Shown piece by piece: positions 5,888-6,128 of a stretch of DNA of 6,128 nt. The notes beneath the pieces are model-generated. The model did not search any database and was not told where the DNA came from. It saw only the letters and a list, made by a program, of their open reading frames with translations. Source of the DNA: an uncultured Campylobacter sp. (GTDB lineage Bacteria > Campylobacterota > Campylobacteria > Campylobacterales > Campylobacteraceae); NCBI RefSeq assembly GCF_938045595.1, contig NZ_CALIBB010000014.1, positions 1-6,128 of the forward strand. Reading direction: 5' to 3'. Position 1 is the first letter of the stretch; the number at the start of each line of letters is the position of its first letter. Made by a program: the position numbers and the translations under genes.

Positions 5888-5895
5888 CTCTCCTT
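5888..5895 (-). promoter_or_regulatory. Shine-Dalgarno site of the FMN-binding protein gene
   Basis: AAGGAGAG on the minus strand, with the core five bases before the ATG. It is the same 15-base TAAGGAGAGAAAATG string as at upp, and predicts strong translation. Confidence 0.85.
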
Positions 5896-5980
5896 AGGAT
5901 TAATTTTACGTTTTAAAACTTGCGGTTTCGAAGCAGCGCCTAATTTTAGCTTATTTCGCTTCCACCGCTTGCCGCCGCGG

Positions 5981-6127
5981 CTAAATTTTATATTTCAAAA
6001 GCGCATCTTTTTCGGCTTTGCTTACGCGGAAGCTATCGCGGATCTTGGAAATCGCCTTGTTTTGGATAAATTTAGCCGCCCGCTTGCTCGCCAAAAACGC
6101 AAGCGTGATCTCGCGCTGTTTGATAAA
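5981..6127 (-). CDS. C-terminal end of an unrecognised basic protein (5' end outside window)
   Basis: On the minus strand a frame is open from the right edge to the TAG at 5981-5983 and encodes 48 residues. The fragment begins FIKQREITLAFLASKR and ends EKDALLKYKI. It is rich in Lys and Arg (13 of 48), has no membrane segment, and looks alpha-helical throughout. I recognise no family from so short a tail. It is taken as a real gene because the codon use (GC-rich, with AAG, GCG and CGC) matches the neighbouring genes, it lies on the same strand as them, and the spacing to the next start (97 bp) is natural. A short GC hairpin (CCGC / GCGG, about 5965-5980) follows the stop but has no T-run. Confidence 0.6.
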   Translation of the reverse strand, partial: FIKQREITLAFLASKRAAKFIQNKAISKIRDSFRVSKAEKDALLKYKI

Positions 6128-6128
6128 C

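Overview
The window looks like chromosomal DNA from an epsilonproteobacterium, most likely a mid-GC oral-type Campylobacter (the C. gracilis / C. showae / C. rectus group). This is inferred from the protein styles, the strong AAGGAG ribosome binding sites, and the contrast between GC-rich genes and spacers packed with AAATTT / AAAATTTT. I could not run a search, so the species is a guess.

Layout: (1) Positions 2-1090, plus strand: the C-terminal part of a UvrD/Rep/PcrA-type superfamily 1A DNA helicase whose N-terminus lies off the left edge. (2) 1091-2283: a 1.19-kb gene-free stretch between convergent genes, rich in AAATTT palindromes and with a few inverted repeats. (3) The rest is all minus strand. 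upp (uracil phosphoribosyltransferase, 2284-2952) is followed by a 546-bp gene-free spacer. Next come a two-BON-domain lipoprotein of the DolP/YraP/OsmY type (3499-4092, TTG start), a 374-bp spacer, a short-chain dehydrogenase/reductase (4467-5240), and a 275-bp spacer with a near-periodic AAATTT array. The last two are a small FMN-binding split-barrel protein very like the Desulfovibrio FMN-binding protein (5516-5884) and the C-terminal 48 residues of an unrecognised basic protein (5981-6127).

The genes do not form an obvious pathway. They are a repair/replication helicase, a pyrimidine salvage enzyme, an envelope lipoprotein, and two redox proteins (one nucleotide-dependent, one flavin-binding). 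The five minus-strand genes point the same way, but large spacers separate most of them, so a single operon is unlikely. Only the last two (97-bp gap) could plausibly be co-transcribed. upp, the SDR gene and the FMN-protein gene have clear Shine-Dalgarno sequences before ATG, and the lipoprotein gene has one before TTG.

No mobile element, CRISPR array, tRNA or rRNA was recognised. The unusual part of the window is the spacers. By eye, AAATTT occurs about 52 times in roughly 2.4 kb of the four large spacers, against about a dozen times in about 3.5 kb of coding DNA. In one spacer the copies step along at 17-18 bp. I regard this as a real, checkable pattern of unknown function, not as proof of a new system.
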